NCBI GenBank assembly: GCA_902767065.1
Contig: CACXFW010000417.1
Location: forward strand, 1-6,631
Source: an uncultured Lachnospiraceae bacterium
Lineage (GTDB): Bacteria > Bacillota > Clostridia > Lachnospirales > Lachnospiraceae
DNA: 6,631 bases
Direction of reading: 5' to 3'
A program made the position numbers and the translations under genes. This document shows positions 1 to 6,068 of this stretch, piece by piece (within the stretch, counting starts at the first letter, position 1; every line of letters starts with the position of its first letter). Under the pieces are notes generated by a model. That model was not told where the DNA came from, did not search any database, and worked only from the letters and a program-made list of their open reading frames with translations.

Positions 1-2
1 AC

Positions 3-1856
3 AATATCCCGGTGATCGTGATGACCGCGGACCAGAGCGCGGAGGTCGATTGCCTGAAGATCGGCGCGATCGACTTTATTCCGAAGCCCTATCCGTCTCC
101 CGAGATTATACAGGCCCGTGTCAACCGGTGTATTGAACTGAGCGAGAAGCGGAATATCATCCAGTCTACGGAACGTGACAGCCTGACGAACCTTCTGAAC
201 CTTGATTATTTCCTCCGCTATGTCCGGATGTATGACCAGCATTATCAGGATATGAAGATGGACGCCATTGTTCTGGACGTCAATCATTTCCATATGCTGA
301 ATGAGCGGTACGGAAAGCAGTACGGCGACAGTGTGCTCGCCCGGATCGGCAAGCGCATCCGGCAGATCTCCCGGGAGGTCGGCGGCGTATGCTGCCGCCG
401 CGGAGCGGATACCTTCTTCATTTACTGTCCTCACACGGAAGACTACGAGAGCATATTGAATAAGGCGTCGGAGGGGCTGGTTGACGAGGATGTGTCTGTA
501 AACCGCGTCCGCCTGCGCATGGGCGTGTACAGTCAGGTTGACAAGTCGCTGCAGATTGAACGCCGCTTTGACTATGCGAAGATCGCTGCGAACACCGTAA
601 AGAGCGGCTTCAGGAAAGCGGTCGGCATCTATGATATACAGATGCATGAGGAGGCGCTTTACAGGGAGCGCCTGCTGGAAGACTTCAAGCCCTCTCTGGA
701 GAGCGGCCGCTTCATGGTGTATTTCCAGCCCAAGTATGATATCCGTCCCGACAAACCGGTGCTGGCCAGCGCGGAAGCGCTGGTGCGCTGGGATCATCCT
801 GAGCTTGGCATGATCAGCCCGGGTGTGTTCATCCCCCTGCTGGAGGAGAACGGACTGATTCTGGATCTTGATCATTTCGTATGGCATGAAGCAGCGGCGA
901 GGATCAGGAACTGGAAGGACCGCTTTGGTTATTCCGTACCGGTGTCGGTGAATGTATCGCGCATCGATATGCTGACGCCGAACCTGAAGAATATTTTCAA
1001 GGAAATCCTTGAGGAGTTCAGCCTGAGCCCGGATGATCTGATGCTTGAGATCACCGAATCGGCATACACCGGCGACTCCGATCAGGTGATTTCCACAGCC
1101 AAGGAACTGCGCGGCATGGGAATGGGCTTCCGGATCGAGATGGATGACTTTGGCACGGGCTATTCGTCTCTGGGCATGCTGTCTCATCTGCCGATCGACG
1201 CGCTGAAGCTGGATATGAGTTTCATTCGCAGTGCCTTTGGAGAAAACCGGGATGTGCGGATGATCGAACTGATTATCGACATTGCGGATTACCTGCATGT
1301 GCCGGTCGTGGCGGAGGGCGTTGAAACCAGGGAGCAGTATCTGGTTCTGAAGGCGATGGGGTGTGAATATGTGCAGGGATACTATTTCTCGAAGCCTGTC
1401 CCGCCGGAAGACTTTGACCGTTTCCTTGCAGAGCGCGCAACGATCCAGTATGAGGTGACGCCGGTAACCCGAAAGACGTATATGAGCATCTCCAAGGCGC
1501 TGACCAGTGATTTTGAGAGTATTTTCTATGTGGATGTTGTCACGGATTTCTATCTTGAATTCTATACGGGGAAGGACGGGGATCTCGAGATCCGTCCGGG
1601 CGGCGCTGATTTCTTTACCGAGGCCAGGGAAAAGATTCTTGAGAATGTGAGCAAGGACGATGCCAGGAGGGTCACGGAGGCGACCAGCAAGGCGAACCTG
1701 ATTCATCTGGCGGAGCAGGAAGAAGCCATCCGGCTGACATTTACCAGAATGAAAGACGGGTTGCCGGTTCCTTACTCCCTTCAGACCATACGCACGAGAG
1801 AAAGCGATCATCATCACATTGTGATCGGAATGAGACAGGAGGAATCGATCGGATGA
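3..1856 (+). CDS. Response-regulator c-di-GMP phosphodiesterase, REC(partial)-GGDEF(degenerate)-EAL-PAS-like, 5' end outside window
   Basis: Cytoplasmic signalling protein predicted to hydrolyse cyclic di-GMP to pGpG under control of a receiver domain. The frame is open to the left edge. The first residues (NIPVIVMTAD, then FIPKPY) are the end of a receiver domain, with its conserved Thr and Lys, so the GTG at 12 is not the true start. Numbering from that GTG, a GGDEF domain covers about residues 52-208. It keeps the DSLTNLLN entry motif, but the active site reads GADTF (131-135) and no RxxD inhibitory site is visible, so cyclase activity is unlikely. The EAL domain (about 215-472) has E255-A-L, N314, E346, D378-D379 in DDFGTGYSSL, K399, E435 and Q455, the full metal and catalytic set. 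Residues about 480-614 resemble a PAS-like fold, a tentative assignment. The stop overlaps the next start by 4 bp. Family assignment is firm; the input signal is unknown. Confidence 0.93.
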   Translation, partial: NIPVIVMTADQSAEVDCLKIGAIDFIPKPYPSPEIIQARVNRCIELSEKRNIIQSTERDSLTNLLNLDYFLRYVRMYDQHYQDMKMDAIVLDVNHFHMLNERYGKQYGDSVLARIGKRIRQISREVGGVCCRRGADTFFIYCPHTEDYESILNKASEGLVDEDVSVNRVRLRMGVYSQVDKSLQIERRFDYAKIAANTVKSGFRKAVGIYDIQMHEEALYRERLLEDFKPSLESGRFMVYFQPKYDIRPDKPVLASAEALVRWDHPELGMISPGVFIPLLEENGLILDLDHFVWHEAAARIRNWKDRFGYSVPVSVNVSRIDMLTPNLKNIFKEILEEFSLSPDDLMLEITESAYTGDSDQVISTAKELRGMGMGFRIEMDDFGTGYSSLGMLSHLPIDALKLDMSFIRSAFGENRDVRMIELIIDIADYLHVPVVAEGVETREQYLVLKAMGCEYVQGYYFSKPVPPEDFDRFLAERATIQYEVTPVTRKTYMSISKALTSDFESIFYVDVVTDFYLEFYTGKDGDLEIRPGGADFFTEAREKILENVSKDDARRVTEATSKANLIHLAEQEEAIRLTFTRMKDGLPVPYSLQTIRTRESDHHHIVIGMRQEESIG

Positions 1857-2599
1857 CAATTGCAAGGAAAACCATGTTGATCACACTTACATGTGCGGTC
1901 TTAGCCATGGCGGGGTCCATTGCCATGGGAGCCGGGACACAGGAGACATTATCTGTGGAAGAAAGAGAAGGGTTTTCGATCCGGGAGATCTCTGATGACC
2001 TGTTTGACAGAATGAAAGAGGGGAATACCTACAAAGAGGACTGCATTGTTCCCCGGGAAGATCTTCGTTATCTTCTGGTTCTGCACAAGGACAAGGATGG
2101 CAATCCCCACCAGGGCGAGATGGTTGTTCACAAACTGATCGCGGAGGATGTTCTGGAAATCTTTGAGAAGCTGTATGACGCGGGCTATCCGATCGAGCGG
2201 ATGGTGCTTCCGGATAACTACATGGCGGATGATGAGATCATGATGCGTGATAATAATTCCTCCAGCTTCAACTTCCGGTTTATCTCGCATACAGACAGAA
2301 TCTCAAAACACGGGCTGGGAATGGCGGTAGACATCAACACGCTGTACAATCCATACCATAAAATCGTAACGAATGACGACGGCACGACGGAAGAAGTGAT
2401 CGAGCCTGCGACCGGGGAAGCGTATCTGGACAGGACCAGGGACTTTGATTATAAGATCGAGAAAGGTGATCTGTGCTATACGCTTTTTATCGAAAAGGGA
2501 TTCGAATGGGGAGGCGACTGGACAGACCGCAAGGACTTCCAGCATTTTGAACTGCCTTCAGAGATTACGGAGAAGTATCAGCAGCAGTATACCTCATAA
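1853..2599 (+). CDS. Secreted M15-family (VanY/CwlK-like) peptidoglycan peptidase
   Basis: Predicted zinc peptidase acting outside the membrane on peptide stems of peptidoglycan, either as D,D-carboxypeptidase or as L-Ala-D-Glu endopeptidase. Residues 1-26 form a signal peptide: basic start, hydrophobic TMLITLTCAVLAMAG, likely cleavage near AMG/A. The catalytic domain (about 60-240) has the lead-in DNNSSSFNFR (133-142), the zinc motif SKHGLGMAVD (H153, D160), and WGGDW (219-223) followed by KDFQHFEL with the third zinc ligand H231 and candidate catalytic base D228. This layout fits the Peptidase_M15_4/M15C branch, and 248 aa is normal for it. The ATG overlaps the phosphodiesterase stop as ATGA, with AGGAGG at 1837-1842, 10 nt upstream, which fixes the start and implies translational coupling. 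Bond specificity cannot be told from sequence alone. The D,D- versus L,D-specificity is inferred only from branch resemblance. Confidence 0.92.
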   Translation: MTIARKTMLITLTCAVLAMAGSIAMGAGTQETLSVEEREGFSIREISDDLFDRMKEGNTYKEDCIVPREDLRYLLVLHKDKDGNPHQGEMVVHKLIAEDVLEIFEKLYDAGYPIERMVLPDNYMADDEIMMRDNNSSSFNFRFISHTDRISKHGLGMAVDINTLYNPYHKIVTNDDGTTEEVIEPATGEAYLDRTRDFDYKIEKGDLCYTLFIEKGFEWGGDWTDRKDFQHFELPSEITEKYQQQYTS

Positions 2600-2614
2600 G
2601 AAACAACTTTTCCG

Positions 2615-2639
2615 GCGGCAGATCCTGAGGACCTGCCGC
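2615..2639 (+). other. Intergenic stem-loop between peptidase and glycosidase genes
   Basis: GCGGCAG (2615-2621) pairs with CTGCCGC (2633-2639). Inside, TCC can pair with GGA around a TGA loop after one A/C mismatch. It begins 15 nt after the peptidase stop. No T-run follows (the next bases are AAATCC), so it is not a classical intrinsic terminator. It could be an mRNA stabiliser or processing site that sets unequal expression of the two flanking genes. Confidence 0.45.
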
Positions 2640-2662
2640 AAATCCATGGTTACAGGATCGGC

Positions 2663-2674
2663 ATCCGAACGGAT
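2663..2674. promoter_or_regulatory. Short perfect palindrome, possible operator half of the glycosidase upstream region
   Basis: ATCCG-AA-CGGAT is a perfect inverted repeat with 5-bp arms. It lies 44 bp before the glycosidase start, in a gap without genes. Its size and position fit a small regulator site, but 10 paired bases can arise by chance and no regulator gene is nearby. The rest of 2600-2717 shows no convincing -35/-10 pair. Confidence 0.2.
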
Positions 2675-2684
2675 ATTGTCAGGA

Positions 2685-2700
2685 ATAAACGGTTGTTTAT
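2685..2700. promoter_or_regulatory. Inverted repeat with LacI/cre-like core next to the glycosidase RBS
   Basis: ATAAAC-GGTT-GTTTAT is a perfect 6-bp-arm inverted repeat ending two bases before AGGAGG (2703-2708). It includes TAAACGGTT, resembling the left core of catabolite-responsive or LacI-family operators (consensus WAAACGNT), but the right flank does not match cre. It could be a DNA operator for sugar-responsive repression, or an AU-rich mRNA hairpin beside the ribosome site. Direct sequence observation; the function is inference. Confidence 0.35.
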
Positions 2701-2717
2701 AGAGGAGGAATACAGAG

Positions 2718-4487
2718 ATGAGAAGTAAAAGAAAGAATCCGTTTGTAAGACTGTGCTCTGTTATGGCAGGCATTGTGCTTTTGTGTGCGGTGTATCATCC
2801 CGCATTCGCCGCTCAGGCTGAGAAACCGTCCAAATGGTGGCAAAAGACGATTGCGTATGAGATCTATGTGAAAAGCTTCAAGGATTCCGATGGAGACGGG
2901 ACCGGCGATCTCAGGGGGATTCTTTCTGAACTGGATCACCTTAAAAATCTTGGAGTCGGGGCAATCTGGCTGACTCCCTGTTTTGTTTCCCCGCAGAAGG
3001 ACAATGGGTATGACGTTGCCAATTATTACGATATTGACCCGGCCTATGGGAGCATGGAGGACATGGAGAACCTGATCGAGGAGGCAAAGAAGAGAAAGAT
3101 CCGGATCGTGCTGGACCTTGTGTTTAACCATACATCGAATGAGAACGAATGGTTTCAGGAATCCAGGTCGGGCCGGGACAATGAAAAAAGTGACTGGTAT
3201 ATCTGGAAAGATCCGGGGAAGGACGGCAACGCCCCGAACAACTGGCGTAGCATTTTCGGAGGATCTGCCTGGACATATGACGAAGAGCGCGGCCAGTACT
3301 ACCTCCATACGTTCCTGCCGGAGCAGCCTGATCTGAACTGGGCGAACCCGGAGGTTCGCAGAGCGCTGATCGATGTGGCAGATTTCTGGGTTGAGAAAGG
3401 CGTAGGGGGGTTTCGCCTGGATGCCATTACGTATATCCGGAAACCGGAGGATTTTTCTGACGGGAAGCCGGATGCCGGGGACGGAACGGTCGGAATTCAT
3501 GCGATGACGGCAAATACAGACGGGATTCTTGACTATCTTGGCGAGTTTAAGGCTGCTGTCCAGGACGGGACAGATATTTTCACAGTCGGCGAGGCCAACG
3601 GTGTTTCTGCGGATGAGCTTCCTGAATGGGTTGGCCCGGACGGGGTTTTCGACATGGTCTTTGAGTTCAGCCATGTCAGCATCGATGTTGCTGATGAGAT
3701 GAACTGGTGTAAGACGCGCTCCTGGACGCTTCCGGAGCTGAAGGCTTGTTTTACAGCCAGCCAGAAAACGACCGAGAGCACCGGCGGGTGGTATCCGGTG
3801 TTTCTTGAGAATCATGACCAGCCGCGTTCGATCAGTCATTTCCTTCCGGAAGGCGCGGACAGGGTGGCAGGCGGGAAGGCGCTTGCAACGCTTGTACTGA
3901 CCATGCGCGGTACGCCGTTTATCATGGAAGGCGAAGAGCTTGGCTTTGTCAACGTCTCCTGGGATGACATCGAGGATTATCAGGACATCTCCACCAGAAA
4001 CCATTATCAGTTTGCCCTTGATGAGGGCTATTCCGAAGAGGAAGCCATGGAGGGCGTGCATCATTTTGCCCGCGACAGCGCGAGAACGCCGATGCAGTGG
4101 GATCAGTCGGAAAATGCGGGCTTTACGGAAGGAACGCCCTGGCTGCCTGTGTATGAGGACTATTCTGTGTATAATGTGGATTCGGAGATGGCTGATCCAA
4201 AGTCCGTCCTGAACTGGTACCTTACCCTTTCCAGGCTGCGCGGCGAACACGAAGAACTCGTGACCGGCAGCTATGAGGAGCTGTTTCATGACGATGAACA
4301 GATCTTTGCCTATACCAGGGAGAAGGATGATAAAAAAGCCGTGATCCTGATTAATTTTTCCGCGCAGGAGGCTTCTTATGATGACGCGTGCATTGAGGGG
4401 GCCAGGTTATTGCTGAGCACGAACGAAAACAATGTAAAGGGCAGGCTGGCCCCATTTGAGGCGGCGATCTACCAGGCCGCAGCCTGA
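2718..4487 (+). CDS. Secreted GH13 alpha-glucosidase / oligo-1,6-glucosidase-like enzyme
   Basis: Predicted retaining alpha-glucosidase acting on short alpha-glucans such as maltose or isomalto-oligosaccharides. Residues 1-31 look like a signal peptide (MRSKRK basic start, hydrophobic SVMAGIVLLCAVY, AFA/A cleavage site). The typical mature start of the family, KWWQKTIAYEIY, follows at 39. A calcium loop DSDGDGTGD spans 56-64. The (beta/alpha)8 motifs are complete: DLVFNH (133-138), QPDLNW (203-208), GFRLDA with nucleophile D235, GEA with acid/base E292, and ENHD with D367. ARTPMQWD (455-462) and a C-terminal beta domain complete a mature protein of about 558 aa, normal for GH13_31. Alanine rather than valine after the nucleophile suggests alpha-1,4 preference, an inference from family trends. 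AGGAGG at 2703-2708 lies 9 nt before the ATG. Trehalose-6-phosphate hydrolase is an alternative but would not be secreted. Confidence 0.92.
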   Translation: MRSKRKNPFVRLCSVMAGIVLLCAVYHPAFAAQAEKPSKWWQKTIAYEIYVKSFKDSDGDGTGDLRGILSELDHLKNLGVGAIWLTPCFVSPQKDNGYDVANYYDIDPAYGSMEDMENLIEEAKKRKIRIVLDLVFNHTSNENEWFQESRSGRDNEKSDWYIWKDPGKDGNAPNNWRSIFGGSAWTYDEERGQYYLHTFLPEQPDLNWANPEVRRALIDVADFWVEKGVGGFRLDAITYIRKPEDFSDGKPDAGDGTVGIHAMTANTDGILDYLGEFKAAVQDGTDIFTVGEANGVSADELPEWVGPDGVFDMVFEFSHVSIDVADEMNWCKTRSWTLPELKACFTASQKTTESTGGWYPVFLENHDQPRSISHFLPEGADRVAGGKALATLVLTMRGTPFIMEGEELGFVNVSWDDIEDYQDISTRNHYQFALDEGYSEEEAMEGVHHFARDSARTPMQWDQSENAGFTEGTPWLPVYEDYSVYNVDSEMADPKSVLNWYLTLSRLRGEHEELVTGSYEELFHDDEQIFAYTREKDDKKAVILINFSAQEASYDDACIEGARLLLSTNENNVKGRLAPFEAAIYQAAA

Positions 4488-4530
4488 ATCAGAAAACCAC
4501 CGGGCCGCAGCCTGAATCAGAAAACTGCCG
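4475..4530 (+). repeat. Two 28-bp tandem copies spanning the glycosidase stop codon
   Basis: The unit starting GGCCGCAGCCTGAATCAG at 4475-4502 is repeated at 4503-4530, with 26 of 28 positions identical (CA against TG near the end). The first copy encodes the last residues and the TGA stop of the glycosidase; the second lies in the 3' untranslated region. This looks like a recent slippage or unequal-crossover duplication with no effect on the protein. Confidence 0.85.
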
Positions 4531-4540
4531 GGCAGCTTAT

Positions 4541-4577
4541 GGAGGAAACACTGGGAAAGCAGTGTTTCCTCTCTTTA
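4541..4577 (+). terminator. Hairpin terminator after the glycosidase gene, between convergent genes
   Basis: GAGGAAACACTG (4542-4553) pairs perfectly with CAGTGTTTCCTC (4560-4571) around a GGAAAG loop, with a further G-T pair outside. The plus-strand tail is TCTCTTTATG, a modest T-rich stretch, so intrinsic termination of the glycosidase transcript is likely. The hairpin also sits just past the stop codon of the minus-strand acetyltransferase. In that direction the following bases (ATAAGCTG) are not T-rich, so bidirectional use is less certain. Confidence 0.75.
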
Positions 4578-5150
4578 TGAGGAATGCAGCTGATAACGTT
4601 TCCACAGTCCGGTATGATCTTGCCGGATCCATTTATCGGCGATCGTTGGCTTCCCATATCCCCAGTTCTCAGGGACATCGTGAAGGATCCTTGTGAAATC
4701 ATTCTTGCGCAGCACATTTGCGGATGCGCTGTTTGCTGTCATTGTGCTTGCCGTGATCACTTTGATCTCCTTATCATGGATGAGGTACTCTGTCATCAGA
4801 TGCAGGGTCTTAGTGGCAATCCCTCTGCCCCAGCAGCGCTCCAGGAGCCTGTAGCCGACACTGACCTTGCCAGGCAGAGGGCGGTAGCCGTACATCTCAG
4901 CAAGGCCGCAGAAGCTGTTTCCTTCAAAAACGCCAAGAATGAGGGATTCTTCGAGACATTCATCATACAGATGCGCGATGACAAAGTCTGTGTCAGGATA
5001 CTTTTTTTCATACAGGTAGGTGGGGAGATACCGATACACGGACGGACTGTTCACAAGCTCCCGAAGACCATCCGCATCGGAGGGGGTAATCTTACGCAGG
5101 GTGATTTGTCCGCTGTGAAGGCAGGGAATATCGGAAAAAGTGTTTTTCAT
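4575..5150 (-). CDS. GNAT N-acetyltransferase, RimJ/RimL-type
   Basis: Cytoplasmic acetyltransferase predicted to move acetyl from acetyl-CoA to an amino group of a protein N-terminus, amino acid or small molecule. The order of elements is typical: ITLRKITPSDADGL opens the fold (16-29), GVFEGNSFCGLAEM forms the central beta hairpin (73-86), VGYRLLERCWGRGIA (98-112) holds the R/Q-x-x-G-x-G/A acetyl-CoA loop, and ANSASANVLRKNDF (139-152) is the second conserved helix. At 191 aa it is full length for Acetyltransf_3. The ATG is at 5148-5150 on the minus strand, with AAAGGA (complement of 5160-5165) 9 nt upstream. It is monocistronic and convergent with the glycosidase. The acceptor substrate cannot be inferred. 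A plus-strand frame over the same bases has no recognisable family and is a shadow. Confidence 0.9.
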   Translation of the reverse strand: MKNTFSDIPCLHSGQITLRKITPSDADGLRELVNSPSVYRYLPTYLYEKKYPDTDFVIAHLYDECLEESLILGVFEGNSFCGLAEMYGYRPLPGKVSVGYRLLERCWGRGIATKTLHLMTEYLIHDKEIKVITASTMTANSASANVLRKNDFTRILHDVPENWGYGKPTIADKWIRQDHTGLWKRYQLHSS

Positions 5151-5184
5151 GTTTCTCGGTCCTTTCTGAGGATGCTGGTGGAAA

Positions 5185-5222
5185 TGTGCCTGCAGTATAT
5201 CACATTCCGGGCCACAGGCACA
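5185..5222. repeat. 8-bp inverted repeat flanking the acetyltransferase -10 region
   Basis: TGTGCCTG (5185-5192) and CAGGCACA (5215-5222) are perfect inverted copies separated by 22 bp. The minus-strand -10 element lies between them and one arm covers the predicted start of transcription. The arrangement suits an operator pair, but chance is possible. Confidence 0.35.
5194..5202 (-). promoter_or_regulatory. Extended -10 promoter of the acetyltransferase gene
   Basis: On the minus strand the bases read TGATATACT, an extended -10 with five of six matches to TATAAT. No good -35 is seen 16-18 bp upstream. A start near 5187 would give a leader of about 37 nt carrying the AAAGGA ribosome site. Confidence 0.55.
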
Positions 5223-5242
5223 GGGCGGCCGGGGTGTGACCC

Positions 5243-5257
5243 TGTAACAACTGTAAC
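5243..5257 (+). repeat. Tandem TGTAAC direct repeats in the divergent intergenic gap
   Basis: TGTAAC occurs at 5243-5248 and 5252-5257, 9 bp apart, and again at 5320-5325 just past the plus-strand -10 element. The gap 5151-5292 between the divergent acetyltransferase and ABC remnant has no gene, and these hexamers are the only direct repeats noticed there. They could be regulator boxes, though hexamers are weak evidence. Confidence 0.25.
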
Positions 5258-5278
5258 GCTGTTCCCCGCATCTTAGCG

Positions 5279-5283
5279 AAGGA
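5279..5283 (+). promoter_or_regulatory. Possible RBS for the TTG start of the truncated ABC frame
   Basis: AAGGA lies 9 nt before the TTG at 5293, the only spaced ribosome site for this frame. Its use would need a promoter upstream of 5279, which I do not see; the good -10 at 5311 lies downstream of it. It may be fortuitous. Confidence 0.25.
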
Positions 5284-5292
5284 TCTTCTGTT

Positions 5293-6027
5293 TTGGACTG
5301 GAATCTATGCTATAATTATTGTAACTATCCGGATGAGCTGTCCGGCGGCCAGAAGCAGCGTATCGCGATTGCCCGGACGCTTGCGATGGATCCGGAAATC
5401 ATTCTGCTGGACGAACCGACCAGTGCGCTTGACCCGACGATGGTGGGAGAGGTACAGGCTGTCATCCGCAACCTGTCAACCACCGGGAAAACGATGATGA
5501 TTGTCACACATGAGATGGCATTCGCACGTGCGATCTGCAACCGGGTCTTCTATATGGATGAAGGCGGAATCTATGAGGACGGAACGCCGGAGGAGATCTT
5601 CGAACATCCCAAAAGGGAGAATACACGCCGTTTTGTCCGCAGACTGAAGGTGCTGGAGCTGGATATCCGGAATAAGGATTATGATTTTCTGGGGATGGCG
5701 ACTCAGATTTCGGAGTACTGCAGGAAGAACCAGATCTCGCCGAAGCTGGAGAACCGTACCCAGCTGGCATTTGAAGAACTGGTCGAGCAGCTGCTCAGGA
5801 GAACCATGGGGATTACGCGCATCCAGGTGGTTCTGGAGTACTCCGAAGCCAAGGATCAGATGACGATGATTGTCCGCTCCGGCGGTTCGAGGCTGGATGG
5901 CACGCCGGATGAGGAGAATCTTTCCATCCAGCTGATTCAGAGTGCGGTGAAAAACGTGGAAATCGGCTGGGAAGAGGGAAGCGAACTGCCGAACCGGATC
6001 GTTCTTCAGACCAGGAGTGAGGAATAG
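5293..6027 (+). pseudogene. 5'-truncated amino-acid ABC transporter ATPase (GlnQ-type) with C-terminal HATPase-like domain
   Basis: An intact member would couple ATP hydrolysis to polar amino-acid uptake at the inner membrane face. Here homology starts abruptly at YPDELSGGQKQR (residues 12-23 from the TTG at 5293). The signature LSGGQ (16-20), Walker B IILLDE (36-41), D-loop SALD (44-47) and switch His73 are intact. Walker A, A-loop and Q-loop, about the first 140 residues, are absent, and no trace of them is seen in any frame upstream. The first 11 codons are A/T-rich and unlike any ATPase. Residues about 125-244 form an extra domain with TQLAFEELVEQLL and VRSGGSRLDG, resembling RsbW/HATPase folds but lacking the N-box Asn and the G1 Asp. 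The frame is otherwise open, with AAGGA 9 nt before TTG, so a short product cannot be excluded. It could not bind ATP normally alone. An assembly join is an alternative. Confidence 0.8.
5308..5316 (+). promoter_or_regulatory. Perfect extended -10 (TGCTATAAT) at the 5' edge of the ABC remnant
   Basis: TGC-TATAAT is an exact extended -10 match. No TTGACA-like -35 sits at 16-18 bp; TTGGAC at 5293 is only 12 bp away. A transcript from here would start near 5323, almost where ABC homology begins, and would lack the TTG at 5293. The surrounding A/T-rich bases (5305-5325) look like intergenic promoter DNA rather than coding sequence. Confidence 0.6.
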
Positions 6028-6047
6028 GAACCGGGAAACCGCTTCCT
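6026..6047 (+). other. Stem-loop with GAAA tetraloop between ABC remnant and HD gene
   Basis: AGGAA (6026-6030) pairs with TTCCT (6043-6047), and CGG pairs with CCG around a GAAA loop, with one C/C mismatch between the stems. It overlaps the ABC stop codon and ends 5 nt before the AAGGAG of the next gene. It lacks a T-run, so it may tune translation or mRNA stability rather than terminate. Confidence 0.35.
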
Positions 6048-6068
6048 GAGTGAAGGAGAGGATACGGG

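Noticed and set aside
12..14. GTG as true start of the phosphodiesterase
   Set aside because: The frame continues to the left edge and the residues around it are the last third of a receiver domain, so the gene starts outside the window.
2676..2703. TTGTCA ... TATAGA as a sigma-A promoter for the glycosidase
   Set aside because: The hexamers and spacing are passable, but transcription would begin near 2710, after the AGGAGG at 2703-2708, leaving the gene without its ribosome site.
2718..2790. Glycosidase N-terminus as a lipoprotein signal
   Set aside because: The cysteine at residue 23 is preceded by VLL rather than a lipobox with G/A/S at -1, and an AFA/A signal peptidase I site lies downstream.
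2697..4289. Long open frame (530 codons) on the minus strand opposite the glycosidase
   Set aside because: It is an antisense shadow of a gene with complete GH13 motifs; its translation shows no recognisable domain, is rich in Arg/His/Pro/Ile, and has no convincing ribosome site.
4584..5276. Plus-strand open frame of 230 codons over the acetyltransferase
   Set aside because: The minus-strand frame has clear GNAT motifs and a good RBS; the plus-strand translation matches nothing and begins inside the 3' end of that gene.
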